From contig CM063113.1 in NCBI GenBank assembly GCA_031841125.1, forward strand, positions 42,810,197 to 42,874,196: a DNA stretch of 64,000 bases, read 5' to 3'. This document shows, one piece after another, positions 62,701 to 64,000 of this stretch; the first letter of the stretch is position 1, and each line of letters begins with the position of its first letter. The DNA comes from Acanthococcus lagerstroemiae (taxonomy: Eukaryota; Arthropoda; Insecta; Hemiptera; Eriococcidae). A program made the translations under genes and the position numbers. A model generated the notes under the pieces. The model worked only from the letters and a program-made list of their open reading frames with translations. It was not told the origin of the DNA and did no database searches.

Positions 62701-63417
62701 CCTTATCTCCTAAATTAAATTACGGTTCTCTTCACAGTATGTATTATTGAATACAAAATACTTTTTCTCGAAATCTGATACTCGCCGCATGTATTCATTA
62801 ATCCGTCTGTTCATTAGTCCGCTCTGTGGTGTAAAATTTTTAGTTTGTGGTCGGTCTGCGGTACTTACACCTTGAACTAAACACAGTTATGAAAACAGTG
62901 TCGAAGTGCCATGGAAAACGCAAATAACAGTGCATGATACACACTCAGAAACGGATGTCGTTTAGCCTGCTCTGTCTGTTTTTTGTGGCACTTGGACACT
63001 TTTTCCATAAATATTCGGGTATGTCGCCGTTGACATGTTTTCGTTTCATCATATTCACGGGACATTTTAATCTCACCGGTTAGTTTTCGAACCATATAAA
63101 ACGCCAAATTTCTCTAAAAAGTCTGTTTTTGGTATTATTTTTGTGCCGTTGCAGGTTTCCTTTGGTAGGCAGTACAAATTTCAAAAATAGCCCTGTTTAT
63201 TTTTAATTACTTATTAGAGGAGATGTATTTTTTTAGCAAAATATGTCGTCGACCGCGATCAAATTAATAAGTCGTATAATTCTGGTTTCTAACACAGTTG
63301 ATTTCAAGAGTCGTTTTTCTGATACTGAAGAATTAGATTTCCGTATTTCCGGTGACAGTATGGCGGTTACGGATTATAATTTTAATGAATCTGTGCGTCC
63401 TAAATCTGAAGATAAAG
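20626..63417 (+). CDS. Inter-alpha-trypsin inhibitor heavy chain (ITIH)-like gene, 13 firm exons plus 3-4 probable 3' exons, incomplete at the right edge
   Basis: Secreted extracellular protein of the ITIH family (known family roles: binding hyaluronan-rich matrix and serum proteases). Exons 1-13 join in frame with GT-AG introns to give 699 complete codons plus one base: signal peptide (1-25), VIT domain (about 55-185), linker (193-282), vWA domain (about 303-530) and the post-vWA segment containing FVTPLTSLVVVKP (about residues 632-644). MIDAS residues are all present: D309, S311 and S313 in DISGS, T409 in GGTN, and D442 in LSDG. The family's C-terminal ITI_HC_C domain is not seen, so it is either absent or lies beyond position 64000. 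Introns 1, 2, 5, 6 and 11 are swollen by transposons, while exons 8-11 sit close together. The exact paralogue (H3, H4 or other) cannot be told from sequence alone, so I give no symbol. Confidence 0.93.
20785..21234. other. Intron 1, first part, with an unrecognised minus-strand frame
   Basis: A minus-strand frame open from 21288 to 20998 contains RLLCDDIVVPCRMLISPDGE and WQWPIFTPTSSNYRKNLLFE. It reads like real protein rather than noise, but I do not recognise it and it lacks start and stop context on the right, where the LINE begins. It may be a transposon-derived fragment. Confidence 0.35.
21235..22560 (+). mobile_element. Second RTE-like LINE copy, 5'-truncated and decayed
   Basis: Opens inside RT (FVDFQKVFGFIYHDSMYRAL, equivalent of 'AFVDY.KAFDS'), then GVKQEDPLSSNIFNSMLEE, then RFAVDIIVL where the catalytic FADD has become FAVD. 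It continues through KINTSKTVLL, FSVIHSILGIKLKDK and IKWLDEINRAVG...RRRWRKVTEAH to an A-rich tail AATAAAAAATAAATAAATAAG (22543-22563). Multiple frameshifts and stops. Same lineage as the copy at 15385, opposite strand. Confidence 0.85.
22293..22455. mobile_element. hAT MITE with perfect 8-bp target duplication, inside the LINE
   Basis: CAGGGCCGCCGAGAAGG at the left and CTTGGCGGCCCTG at the right form TIRs. GTGGGCGA is duplicated at 22285-22292 and 22456-22463. It interrupts the final codons of the LINE ORF, so it is younger than that LINE. Confidence 0.9.
22606..22818 (+). mobile_element. Full-length tRNA-derived SINE
   Basis: A box TGGTTGGCCGAG, B box GGGTTCGAGCCC, body (CTACATTTCGACC, GGCCAGGAAAGAAGAGGGC, ACTCGAAAGGGCGGATTCC) and 3' GGTTGAGAGCAAATTGAAAAAAAA. 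It lies directly after the LINE's A/T tail, so the SINE may have inserted into it. Confidence 0.85.
22820..24070. other. Intron 1, no gene supported
   Basis: The plus-strand frame at 23432-23668 (LPDLAGHRPLWQHDGEDYNQ, later KVKDFRKLMHIRELPKVY) has protein-like composition but no recognised family and no splice or start support. The rest is AT-rich. Confidence 0.3.
24071..24376. mobile_element. Poly-G hAT-type MITE
   Basis: Left CAGTGGCGGAACTAGC and right GTAGCTCCGCCACTG are complementary with one gap/mismatch, and purine-rich GGTGCCAGGGGGCAGG lies inside the left end. No octamer duplication is preserved. Peptides read from it in either strand are artefacts of the repeat. Confidence 0.75.
24380..26285. 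other. Intron 1, no gene seen
   Basis: AT-rich DNA with homopolymer C/G tracts at 24838-24847, 24957-24965 and 25059-25067 that look like interior pieces of poly-G MITEs without paired ends. Confidence 0.35.
26287..26505. mobile_element. SINE copy rearranged into head-to-tail inverted pieces
   Basis: 26287-26448 is a minus-strand SINE body up to the B box (complement of CCCGGGTTCTAGCCCACGTA). At GGAG|TGCTCGAAAGGGC (26448/26449) the sequence flips and 26449-26505 gives the SINE 3' end on the plus strand, with GGGTTGAGAGGAAATTAGAAAAA. The two 3' ends therefore face outwards. Confidence 0.7.
26506..28565. other. Intron 1, no gene seen
   Basis: No ORF with family resemblance. CAGTGGCACGTATTAGC at 28004-28020 looks like one end of a hAT MITE and GGGGGAGGGGCAAGTCTTGG (27624) like an interior, but no complementary end was located. 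Confidence 0.35.
28568..28726 (-). mobile_element. SINE, 5'-truncated within the tRNA-like head
   Basis: Minus-strand copy: CCCGAGCCCTGGAATCCGC, TTTCGAGCATTACCTCAGAG, GGCTGTTAGGGCTGTCTTAG, AACCGGCCTAGGTCGAAATG, ending at GGGCTCGAA (B box complement). The left side has TTTCTTTTCTAATTTTACTC, the A-rich SINE tail read on the other strand. Confidence 0.8.
28727..29990. other. Intron 1, no gene seen
   Basis: GAGTT/GAGTC words (TTGAGTTGAATGAGTTTTATG) recur from 29858 to 29935. CAGGGCCGTAGACATGG at 29380 resembles a hAT MITE end. ORFs are short and unremarkable. Confidence 0.35.
29992..30316. repeat. Near-perfect inverted repeat: two arms of about 125 bp, 73-base loop
   Basis: 29992-30118 and 30192-30316 are complementary with only a few substitutions and one 2-3 base indel (left GTCATATCAGAGTGAG, right complement GTCATCAGAGTGAA). 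The 66 bases around GCCATATGGATTCGAAGTCC through ATTCTGTTAAG match exactly or nearly so. Transcribed as part of the ITIH-like pre-mRNA, it would fold into a long hairpin. No TIR-style end sequence or target duplication is evident. Confidence 0.9.
30317..30650. other. Intron 1, no gene seen
   Basis: AT-rich, with an A14 tract at 30545-30559. Confidence 0.35.
30776..31640 (-). mobile_element. LINE 3' fragment with TATGAAA target duplication (middle shell)
   Basis: TATGAAA occurs at 30769-30775 and 31641-31647. Minus-strand reading gives RITLTWNKFWSLEHILKGQY and IPTLTYGSQTWAL, and then DNHWTYRLTFWQPIDHKR and KTRWQDDFEKCL, the post-RT C-terminus of the same LINE type as at 15385. The 3' tail is (ATT)n at 30776-30795. 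The ORF has a break near WAGT. Confidence 0.85.
30945..31155. mobile_element. hAT MITE with perfect 8-bp target duplication (inner shell)
   Basis: Left end AGGGGTTCCCAAAA and right end TTGGGAACCACTGG, with CTTATTTT duplicated at 30937-30944 and 31156-31163. The interior has GGACCCCTGAA and GCGGACCCCCGGGGTCCGCGG, the latter a 20-base palindrome. It lies within the LINE tail at 30776-31640. Confidence 0.92.
31800..32935. other. Intron 1, no gene seen
   Basis: Short ORFs on the minus strand (31947-32153, 32318-32602) have no family resemblance. CTCAGTTGGCAAAATTTCAA (32691) echoes 2120-2142, a minor dispersed repeat. Confidence 0.35.
32938..33408 (+). repeat. 95-bp tandem repeat, five units
   Basis: AGT(C)TAGTTTATCAAGTTTTGG recurs at 32996, 33092, 33186, 33281 and 33377 (spacing 94-96). 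Each unit also has AAATGGAGGGGGAGCGAGAT and TATCAGTTGGTGGCAG. Units 1 and 4 continue with CTATAGGATTATATTTCATA, while units 2 and 3 continue with TTAGCCGATCGTTCTTCACA, so two sub-types alternate in the order A-B-B-A. Confidence 0.88.
33418..33735 (+). pseudogene. Decayed ORF resembling a transposase-type HTH N-terminus
   Basis: Starts MSELNTKYHMFAVESVLKSQ, then AIHAF-stop-KRF, PVPLLVKNFLGKAE, RTLEEG and VENAVKNRSGHLSDL. I see the pattern of insect mariner/DUF4817-like HTH proteins ('AVESYF.....AVR.F...F......P....I..WV..F...GS...RP..VRT.ENI..V..AV..SP..S'). It has four in-frame stops, so it is dead. Assignment is by eye and weak. Confidence 0.35.
34030..34175. repeat. SINE-like repeat, family 2 (copy 1)
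   Basis: GTATGGCGATGCACGCATACC, CACCGCACCTCCAGCACCGG, ACCCTTTCGGGCATCGCATC and ATTTTCTGGGATAGAGAG align with 46644-46760. The CCCTTTCGGGCATCGC portion also resembles the 3' end of the tRNA SINE (CCCTTTCGAGCATTACC), so the two families may share a tail. Confidence 0.5.
34306..34472 (+). CDS. ITIH-like exon 2: first half of VIT domain
   Basis: Codes residues 54-109, after acceptor TTGCTTGCAG. It has the VIT signature: IYSFKVTSNIAYRYATTTV, then a segment with VPKEVSFTVTLPDSAFISGF. An N-glycosylation sequon (NST) opens the exon. Donor AT|GTTAGT at 34473. The split Met codon is completed by the G of exon 3, giving the family-typical FISGFLM-V-I-K-D-K junction. Confidence 0.93.
34705..35103. mobile_element. 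MITE with 8-bp target duplication and GGATCACGGAT motifs
   Basis: GTTAAATC is duplicated at 34697-34704 and 35104-35111. Ends ATGGTTGGAACGG and ...CATTCCAGCCATGT are complementary over about 10 bases. Subterminal CGGATCACGGA, GTGATCCGCGAATC and GATTCGGATCACC copies occur in both orientations. Intron 2, between exon 2 and the Merlin-type element. Confidence 0.8.
35451..36472 (-). pseudogene. ISXO2-like (IS1595/Merlin) transposase with one frameshift
   Basis: Reading from 36472: N-terminal region with zinc-ribbon Cys pairs (CHKCGAEM near residue 40, RCPKKGCQVRRTVRSGSFF near residue 70), a helix-turn-helix (GTTAEVTGRAETTVCSWFEM), then the DDE core. First catalytic Asp is in IQIDEARFAGRRKYNRGR. 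The remaining core is in a different frame from about 35861: second Asp in LIHSDEWPVYRQL, third acid in HTQGIERSWLDAK. So all three acids survive and a single one- or two-base indel near 35855-35870 separates them. C-terminus ends at the stop at 35451. Without the shift this would be a normal-length enzyme of about 340 residues. Confidence 0.88.
36597..36826. mobile_element. 230-bp palindromic MITE inserted in the right TIR of the Merlin-type element
   Basis: The arm CATTCATTTTACAGGTAAAA with CTCTTAATGCGAACATTCGT and ATTATGAAAGAGAGCAT (36597-36672) pairs with ATGCTCTCTTTCATATTTAT through GTTTTACATGTAAAATGAATG (36750-36826). The loop holds TTAAATCTTCG. Similar GTAAAATG ends occur at 752-769. 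Confidence 0.85.
36910..37445. other. Intron 2, no gene seen
   Basis: The plus-strand ORF at 36983-37225 has no recognisable family and no splice support. AT-rich otherwise. Confidence 0.35.
37798..38371 (+). pseudogene. Coding remnant inside the transposon, split by a hAT MITE
   Basis: The open frame contains VGDFVSVEYFYANDKERKTR and VYVGKVEANTGKNFKISFLR, then SFSYPNIAD at 38034. It resumes after the MITE and one duplicate octamer as DVDVIFFARIVKILPAPLEN, then GRFTFAESVL and a stop. The pattern 'GDFV.V.Y..K....YVG.V......FLR......FS.P...D......I...LP.P...RG.FTF' is the conserved C-terminal region I associate with insect pogo-like (DDE_1) transposon proteins. No DDE domain is left. Confidence 0.55.
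38035..38274. mobile_element. 240-bp hAT MITE with perfect 8-bp target duplication
   Basis: ATTGCTGA occurs at 38027-38034 and 38275-38282. The left end CAAGGCCAGATTTAAG and right end CTAAATCCGGTCCTG are complementary with few mismatches, with GGCCCTGGGGCCC and GGCCCTGGGCCC inside. It splits a codon region of the surrounding remnant. Confidence 0.92.
38680..39610. other. Intron 2 end, no gene seen
   Basis: AT-rich, no repeat or ORF of note; polypyrimidine acceptor of exon 3 at its end. Confidence 0.4.
39617..39727 (+). CDS. ITIH-like exon 3: VIT domain, middle
   Basis: Codes residues 109-146. Acceptor CTTTTTCAG, donor AG|GTAGGA (39728). The peptide VYAAYVKEKEEAKKDYQEAV followed by GETAGHVEL is the most conserved part of the VIT domain in the ITIH/PARP4/VWA5 group. 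Phases (2 in, 2 out) match both neighbours. Confidence 0.93.
39728..40778. other. Intron 3, nothing found
   Basis: AT-rich sequence with A tracts (39829-39840, 40205-40240) but no recognised element. Confidence 0.4.
40779..40917 (+). CDS. ITIH-like exon 4: VIT domain, end
   Basis: Codes residues 146-192. Acceptor TTTTTCCCCAG, donor CAG|GTAATA (40918), phase 0 out. It contains FTVSVNVEPSSKVTFNLTYE followed by LLTRTLGLYE, which corresponds to the VIT-domain end 'F.VSVNV.P..K.TF.LTYEELL.R' known from ITIH chains. Confidence 0.93.
40918..43324. other. Intron 4, nothing found
   Basis: 2.4 kb of comparatively unique, AT-rich DNA. No TIR pairs, SINE or LINE words seen. The ORF at 40980-41288 has no family resemblance. 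Confidence 0.4.
43325..43433 (+). CDS. ITIH-like exon 5: VIT-vWA linker
   Basis: Codes residues 193-229 after acceptor TTTTTTTAACAG. VVKSMDIEVNIDESSDITSL resembles the family's 'V.DL.V.V.I.E...I..L.V' strand. Acidic and hydrophilic afterwards. Donor A|GTAAGT at 43434 leaves one base (phase 1). A degenerate GGAACC-rich repeat follows in the intron. Confidence 0.9.
43490..44215 (+). repeat. Degenerate GGAACCGAA/GGAACTGGAA array, split by a MITE
   Basis: GGAACCGAA, GGAACTGGAA, GAACCGAACTGAAAG and AATGAAAGAAAT(T/A) words recur from 43525 to 43870 and again from 44140 to 44210. A longer unit of roughly 130-150 bases (TTTGAACCGAACTGAAAGTTAAAATGACAACC / TTGGAACCGAACTAAAAGTGAGAATGGCGACC at about 43681 and 43804) suggests a tandem array of diverged copies. 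Confidence 0.7.
43875..44133. mobile_element. Poly-G hAT-type MITE inside the GGAACC array
   Basis: CGTGGCGTAGCTGAGGGGGG at the left and CCTGGTTATGCCACTGG at the right. TTTTGAAC (43867-43874) and TTTTGAAT (44134-44141) form a near-perfect octamer duplication. This is the intact relative of the copy split at 30655-31795 and shares its whole interior. Confidence 0.85.
44408..45631. mobile_element. 1.2-kb pogo/Tc1-like non-autonomous element with TA duplication
   Basis: AGGTGCAGTGGGGTAAATGT (44408-44427) is exactly complementary to 45612-45631, and TA flanks both (44406-44407, 45632-45633). Internal ATTTACCCCGTG...GGGGTAAAC (44609-44634), TGGGTAAATGTAAT (44970) and AGTTACCCCGG (45597) are extra subterminal GGGTAA copies in both orientations. 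No transposase frame remains. Contains a nested MITE at 45250. Confidence 0.9.
45250..45503. mobile_element. MITE nested in the TA-flanked element
   Basis: GCTGTTAAGCGTAAGGGAAC (45250-45269) pairs with GTTCCCTTACGCTTAACAGC (45484-45503). Interior CACGTTGAAAGAAACTTATC and TTCTCAAAAAACAG define the family shared with 10990-11245. Confidence 0.85.
45640..46640. other. Intron 5, no gene seen
   Basis: AT-rich. A weak inverted pair is present at 46180-46280 (TTACTTATCAGGATGGTAAAG / CCACCTGATGAATAGTAAGC). Confidence 0.35.
46640..46765. repeat. SINE-like repeat, family 2 (copy 2)
   Basis: TTGTATGACGATGCACATATGCC, CCTTACACCACAGCTTAACC, TGGAATTCACCCTTTTTGGGG and TATCGCGTCAGAGATTTGAGA align with 34045-34165. 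No box B found, so a truncated copy. Confidence 0.5.
46766..49500. other. Intron 5 end, nothing found
   Basis: 2.7 kb of AT-rich, apparently unique DNA. C-run/A-run at 46820-46840. Short ORFs on the minus strand (46918-47229, 49059-49325) have no family resemblance. Confidence 0.4.
49615..49775 (+). CDS. ITIH-like exon 6: linker before vWA
   Basis: Codes residues 229-282. Acceptor TTCTTTTGTTGCAG, donor CTG|GTATGA (49776), phase 0 out. It includes RTAKITWSPNDKQQQQ and GQLIVRYDVDR, the beta strands that precede the vWA domain in ITIH proteins ('A.V.F.PT...Q......L.G.FIVRYDV'). Confidence 0.9.
50349..50698 (+). mobile_element. MITE-A copy 1
   Basis: Short terminal repeats ATTGGGATA and TATCCCAAT. 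Interior GTTGCAAATGTTGGCACGAT, CTTCAACTATCATTAAGTCG, AATTCACTTTCAAA, and TGCACAGGTGATTTTG. Most of it is the complement of copy 2 at 51372-51711, so the pair forms large inverted arms about 670 bases apart. Confidence 0.8.
51008..51138. repeat. 131-bp palindrome
   Basis: GCCCTGGACTGGTATTCCACT (51020-51040) pairs with AGTGGAATACCAGCCCTGGG (51106-51125). The outer GTCT.AA and TTGAGAC and the inner ACGAAGTACGA/TCGTCGTACTT also pair. Gives a strong stem when single-stranded. Confidence 0.8.
51146..51787. mobile_element. Element B, interrupted by MITE-A copy 2
   Basis: The arm ACATTTTTTGTGTGAGCCGC followed by GGTAACACTGGTT (51146-51178) pairs with AACCAGTGTTACCGCAGCTT followed by ACACAAAAAATGT (51755-51787). 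Pairing continues weakly inward (GGCGGCTCTAATGGGAGG at 51252 with CCTCCCCTTAGAACCGCC at 51713). The inner arm border coincides with the end of MITE-A copy 2 on the right. Confidence 0.7.
51372..51711 (-). mobile_element. MITE-A copy 2
   Basis: Ends ATTGGGATTTAAA and TTTAAATCCCAAT form a 13-base perfect TIR. Interior is the complement of copy 1: CCTGCACTAGAGTGCCCTGC, GAAAGTGAATTTCTAATCGA, CTTAATGATGGTTGAAG. Also related to the deletion derivative at 1240. Confidence 0.85.
51790..52005. mobile_element. 216-bp PIF/Harbinger-type MITE with TAA duplication
   Basis: GGGCCGTTTCACGCTATCGT at the left, GCATAGTGTGAAGCGGCCC at the right, and internal GGCAGCCGTGAAG / CTTCACGGCTGCC pairing. TAA flanks both ends (51787-51789 and 52006-52008). 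GGGCC termini with a three-base TWA duplication are typical of PIF/Harbinger MITEs. G+C rich. Confidence 0.82.
52059..52244. repeat. 186-bp palindrome with direct TGTCTAA.TGTACCCCT flanks
   Basis: TGGACTGGTAATAGT (52059) pairs with ACTATTACCAGTCCA (52230), and GTTGACTGTAAACAAAGGCA (52083) with TGCCTTTGTTTACATTCAAC (52178). TGTCTAATTGTACCCCT (52013) and TGTCTAAGTGTACCCCT (52253) lie outside as direct repeats of about 17 bases, one mismatch. Confidence 0.8.
52300..53506. other. Intron 6 end, no gene seen
   Basis: AT-rich sequence up to the exon 7 acceptor, no paired repeats found. Confidence 0.4.
53507..53707 (+). CDS. ITIH-like exon 7: start of vWA domain with MIDAS DISGS
   Basis: Codes residues 283-349. 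Acceptor CTGTTCTAG, donor CAG|GTGAGC (53708). YFVHFYAP and KHVLFALDISGSMAGRKIEQ give the first vWA strand and the MIDAS DxSxS motif (D309, S311, S313). GDFFSLILFSDNVQ is the next helix-strand unit. The exon is intact and shows no frameshift. Confidence 0.96.
53708..54524. other. Intron 7, poly-G MITE scrap
   Basis: GAGCGTCGCTGGGGGGGGGGTAGACGG (53960) and CCCCCCCCCATTC (53992), then CCCCTCCCCTCAAAAAAGCCACCGACGCC (54173), look like pieces of the poly-G family with no intact ends. Confidence 0.4.
54525..54874 (+). CDS. ITIH-like exon 8: vWA core
   Basis: Largest exon, coding residues 350-466. Acceptor TTTATTGCAG, donor AA|GTGAGT (54875). It carries the remaining MIDAS residues: T409 in ETGGTNI and D442 in PLIIFLSDGQP. 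G+C is visibly higher than in flanking DNA, as expected for the best-conserved coding block. Confidence 0.96.
55146..55338 (+). CDS. ITIH-like exon 9: vWA end
   Basis: Codes residues 466-530. Acceptor TTTCTTTTCAG, donor CAA|GTGAGT (55339). YPLFSLAFGEGADYDFLRKL, then LQLKNFYKQVASPLLSNVSF, matches the C-terminal helices of ITIH vWA domains ('L.GFY..VA.PLL..V'). Confidence 0.95.
55436..55619 (+). CDS. ITIH-like exon 10: post-vWA beta segment
   Basis: Codes residues 531-592. Intron 9 is only 97 bases. Acceptor CTTTTTAG, donor G|GTACGA (55620). VFNNLYNGSELVVAGKL is the family-typical 'F...F.GSE.VVAGK', followed by several NxS/T sequons (NLT, NKT) and one Cys. Confidence 0.95.
55702..55817 (+). 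CDS. ITIH-like exon 11: helical segment after vWA
   Basis: Codes residues 592-630 after an 82-base intron. Acceptor AATTTTGCAG, donor CAC|GTGAGT (55818). LEKLWAYLYIKELLD and KQKALNLSLH match the ITIH 'LWAYLTI..LL......A..LSL.Y.FVTPLTS' block, which continues directly in exon 12. Confidence 0.94.
55818..56750. other. Intron 11, first part, nothing found
   Basis: AT-rich DNA without recognised repeats. The ORFs at 55876-56067 and 56224-56406 are unremarkable. Confidence 0.4.
56768..56838 (-). mobile_element. 5'-truncated SINE with 15-bp perfect target duplication
   Basis: GCATGGATGACGCCT is present at 56753-56767 and 56839-56853. The 71-base insert is the SINE 3' end on the minus strand (AACCCGAGCCCTGGAATCTG, CGAGCATTACCTCAGAGACG) with the A-rich tail complement TCTTTTCTAATC at the left. 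Truncation plus a long duplication shows LINE-type target-primed insertion. Confidence 0.95.
56907..57140. mobile_element. 234-bp Tc1/mariner-type MITE
   Basis: AGGGTGGCCCAAAAGTCGGT at the left, GACTTTTGGGCCACCCTTGTAT at the right. TA-rich flanks (AATATA / TATAAA) fit a TA duplication. GGTTTACC/TAAACTG extends the pairing. A second GGTGGCCCGAAAAGTC at 56939-56954 is a partial duplication of the left end. Confidence 0.82.
57436..57655 (+). mobile_element. Full-length tRNA-derived SINE
   Basis: GGGTCTGGTTGGCCGAGAGG (A box), CCCGGGTTCGAGTCCATGTA (B box), CTACATTTCGACC, GGCCAGAAGAGAAGAGGGC, TAATACTCGAAAGGGCGGAT, GGTTGAGAGCAAAATGAATT and an AAGGAAAAAGA tail. Best-preserved copy in the window. Confidence 0.88.
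57948..58168. mobile_element. Poly-G MITE, related in inverse orientation to 60405-60617
   Basis: CCAGAAACGTACTGGTGGGG at the left and TTTTGGTACGTCCGTGGAG at the right, with a C14 run at 57970. The interior TTGGAAAAATCCAAGAAGCC, ATACTTGGGAATTTTGAGTT and GTCAGTTGGAACTT is found complemented at 60430-60535. ACCCTCC/ACCCTCT outside the ends may be a decayed octamer duplication. Confidence 0.6.
58170..59139. other. Intron 11 end, nothing found
   Basis: AT-rich, no recognised repeat or ORF. Confidence 0.4.
59140..59221 (+). CDS. ITIH-like exon 12: FVTPLTSLVVVKP segment
   Basis: Codes residues 631-658. Acceptor TTTTCATTTCAG, donor G|GTAAGA (59222). YGFVTPLTSLVVVKPND is the most diagnostic stretch of ITIH heavy chains after the MIDAS. 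The last residues (NPGPSSE) begin a proline-rich low-complexity region. Confidence 0.95.
59368..59493 (+). CDS. ITIH-like exon 13: proline/glycine/alanine-rich tail
   Basis: Codes residues 658-700. Acceptor TTTTTTTTCGTAG, donor C|GTAAGT (59494), phase 1 in and 1 out. Composition is Pro/Gly/Ala rich (HLAYAPAPIYAMSGVPGIPA), with an RR pair. Such variable linkers separate the conserved core from the C-terminal domain in the family. No domain is recognised. Confidence 0.87.
59800..60370 (+). repeat. Two-copy tandem duplication, 282-bp unit, diverged
   Basis: AGATAATGACTGACCTG (59929/60211) and TTTTACAAGATCGTCTCT (59989/60271) both recur at 282-base spacing, as do ACGATAAATCT.AAAAAT.ACCAGTTG (about 59832/60122, slightly shifted by indels) and GCATT.CCCAAACAA.CACTAT. 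A weak third echo (TATCTCTTTGGTTG, AGTGTCATAGTAAATTCCTT) is near 61446-61512. Confidence 0.75.
60405..60617. mobile_element. Poly-G MITE relative, complement orientation to 57948
   Basis: TTCTGGAGGGGCAAAAATTG, TCCCAACTGACTCAAGTCAA, AATTCCCAAGTATCAAAA and GGATTTTTCCAACTTTTG match the complement of 58030-58135. Ends are less clear (AGCGAAGAG / TTTTCGTCCCTGGTAGC). Confidence 0.5.
60618..61205. other. Intron 13, nothing found
   Basis: AT-rich DNA; ORFs on both strands overlap and show no family resemblance. Confidence 0.35.
61210..61386. mobile_element. Poly-G hAT-type MITE
   Basis: CAGTAGCGTAACTCCTCAAT with a G10 run at the left; GTCGTCCCCCCTTATTTATG then CCACTG at the right. Same ends as 7708 and 43875. 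No octamer duplication is preserved. It lies about 220 bases upstream of the alternative terminal exon. Confidence 0.7.
61607..61665 (+). CDS. ITIH-like alternative terminal exon, or 18-base micro-exon
   Basis: Acceptor TTTTACCATTCACAG lets exon 13 run into RQQFGGGMGSAEYF and then a TAG stop at 61663-61665, giving a 718-residue short form. Alternatively a GTATGG donor at 61625 makes an 18-base exon (61607-61624; phase 1 in, phase 1 out) that adds QQFGGG and can join either 61975 or 62653. No obvious AATAAA follows within the next 100 bases, which argues mildly against a true 3' end here. Confidence 0.5.
61975..62096 (+). CDS. ITIH-like probable exon 15
   Basis: Acceptor TTCCTATTCTTCAG and donor GCG|GTAAAA (62097). 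Its start phase (1) fits exon 13 or the micro-exon, and its end phase (0) fits the next exon at 63237. It codes LILLRLVDVESVNLSSIL, then a Gln/Arg-rich stretch ending NVTPEA. It has no recognised domain. The donor is of average strength. Support rests on open frame and phase agreement on both sides. Confidence 0.55.
62097..63236. other. Introns around the possible exon at 62653
   Basis: Apart from the candidate exon, the stretch is AT-rich. TAGGCCCGTTTCACAGAACG at 62371 is like the GGGCCGTTTCAC terminus of the Harbinger MITE at 51790, but no matching right end is present. Confidence 0.35.
62653..62736 (+). CDS. ITIH-like possible alternative exon
   Basis: Lies between TTATTCTGCTGCAG and a strong donor A|GTATGT at 62737. 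It is 84 bases, phase 1 in and out, so it can be skipped or included without changing frame, and codes AILLSAMARSTIIPL then TLSPKLNYGSLH. It would join exon 13 or 61624 upstream and the alternative acceptor at 63297/63298 downstream. It is not compatible in phase with exon 61975-62096, suggesting alternative splicing if real. Confidence 0.3.
63237..63417 (+). CDS. ITIH-like probable exon 16, acidic linker; gene continues beyond the window
   Basis: Acceptor ATTTTTTTAG (63236) and donor AAAG|GTGAAT (63418). Phase 0 in fits exon 15, phase 1 out. A second acceptor inside it (TTTCTAACACAG, exon start 63298, phase 1) would fit the alternative exon at 62653. It encodes FSDTEELDFRISGDSMAV and ends PKSEDK. 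The open frame, good splice sites and rising codon bias support coding status. No stop occurs before the donor, so the gene should continue rightwards. Confidence 0.6.
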
Positions 63418-63429
63418 GTGAATAGTATT

Positions 63430-64000
63430 TTCATGTCATATCCAAGTCAGCATGAAACAGTAAACTGACTTCATCCAACATCCATCTTATCGGTAGATCA
63501 TATTGATACGGGTATTGCGGCTTTTATTCGGTTACAGATATGAATACAGTGGTAGATCCGTAATAGAGGGGAAAGGCGAAACTTAAACTGTCCAAATTTT
63601 GGACTTTCGTAAAATCACGAGCAAGAGTGAAATATTTCTTCACCTCTTCCTCCTGAATTTGGGTAGAAAATACTGGCCGAAATCAGCCGCTGAATACCTC
63701 TTGCAACATTTTTAATATGGTTTCTAAAATAAATTCGAGCATGAAGGGTAAGCCGTGACACATAAGGGCCCCTTGGATTCACCACTGTATGAATACGTAG
63801 TGCTCATTCGGGTATGGTGTCCGTTGTTGTGAACTTTTATGAATACAGTTAAGGATTTTTATCTTACAATCGGTATCTTGTTTTGGTCTGGCGTATTTTA
63901 GTTTCAATTTCAATTTATTCTTTCAAGAGACAAACAAAATATACCTAGAACAACTATTAAAGATTTCAAAACATAATCACTACCCACTATGCACCAAAAA
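63430..64000. other. Next intron, no exon seen
   Basis: AT-rich with no clear acceptor-plus-frame before the window ends, so the following ITIH-like exon lies outside. Confidence 0.35.

Overview
The window is animal nuclear DNA, most likely from an arthropod and probably a hemipteran-type insect. The evidence is GT-AG introns from 82 bp to 13.5 kb, a single intron-rich secreted-protein gene, and a dense load of DNA transposons, MITEs, tRNA-derived SINEs and non-LTR retrotransposon pieces. The taxon is an inference from the type of gene and repeat content. No bacterial operon, rRNA, genuine tRNA gene or CRISPR array is visible.

The only host gene I can support is on the + strand from about 20.6 kb past the right end of the window. 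It is an inter-alpha-trypsin inhibitor heavy chain (ITIH)-like protein. Thirteen phase-consistent exons (20626-59493) encode a signal peptide, a VIT domain (exons 2-5) and a vWA domain with a complete MIDAS (exons 7-10), followed by the conserved 'FVTPLTSLVVVKP' segment (exon 12). Downstream, three or four further exons allow either a short form ending at 61665 or a long form that continues beyond 64000.

Region by region. 1-20.4 kb is intergenic and made of repeats: a TA-flanked MITE (302-516), LINE scraps (5.2 kb, 12.8-13.3 kb), a modular GTTACTTT repeat field (6.5-9.9 kb), a 38-bp minisatellite (about 14.93-15.17 kb), a 5'-truncated LINE on the minus strand (15.4-17.3 kb) and a hAT element with a perfect 8-bp target duplication (17821-19544). 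Intron 1 (20.8-34.3 kb) holds a second LINE, a near-perfect 125-bp-arm inverted repeat (29992-30316), a three-level nested insertion (30.65-31.8 kb) and a 95-bp tandem array (32.9-33.4 kb). Intron 2 holds a Merlin/IS1595-type transposase element whose right terminal repeat was invaded by a palindromic MITE, and a second element with a coding remnant cut by a hAT MITE. Introns 4 and 5 hold a degenerate GGAACC repeat and a TA-flanked 1.2-kb element. Intron 6 is largely one 2.4-kb composite of nested inverted repeats (49884-52296). Intron 11 and introns 13 onward hold SINE, Tc1/mariner-like and poly-G hAT-type MITEs.

The genes do not form an operon or pathway. The window is best read as one ITIH-like gene stretched by successive, mostly datable transposon insertions, several of which preserve exact target-site duplications. 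I found no convincing new host system. The most unusual items are the nested foldback composite in intron 6, the long intronic hairpin in intron 1, and the almost intact Merlin-type transposase.
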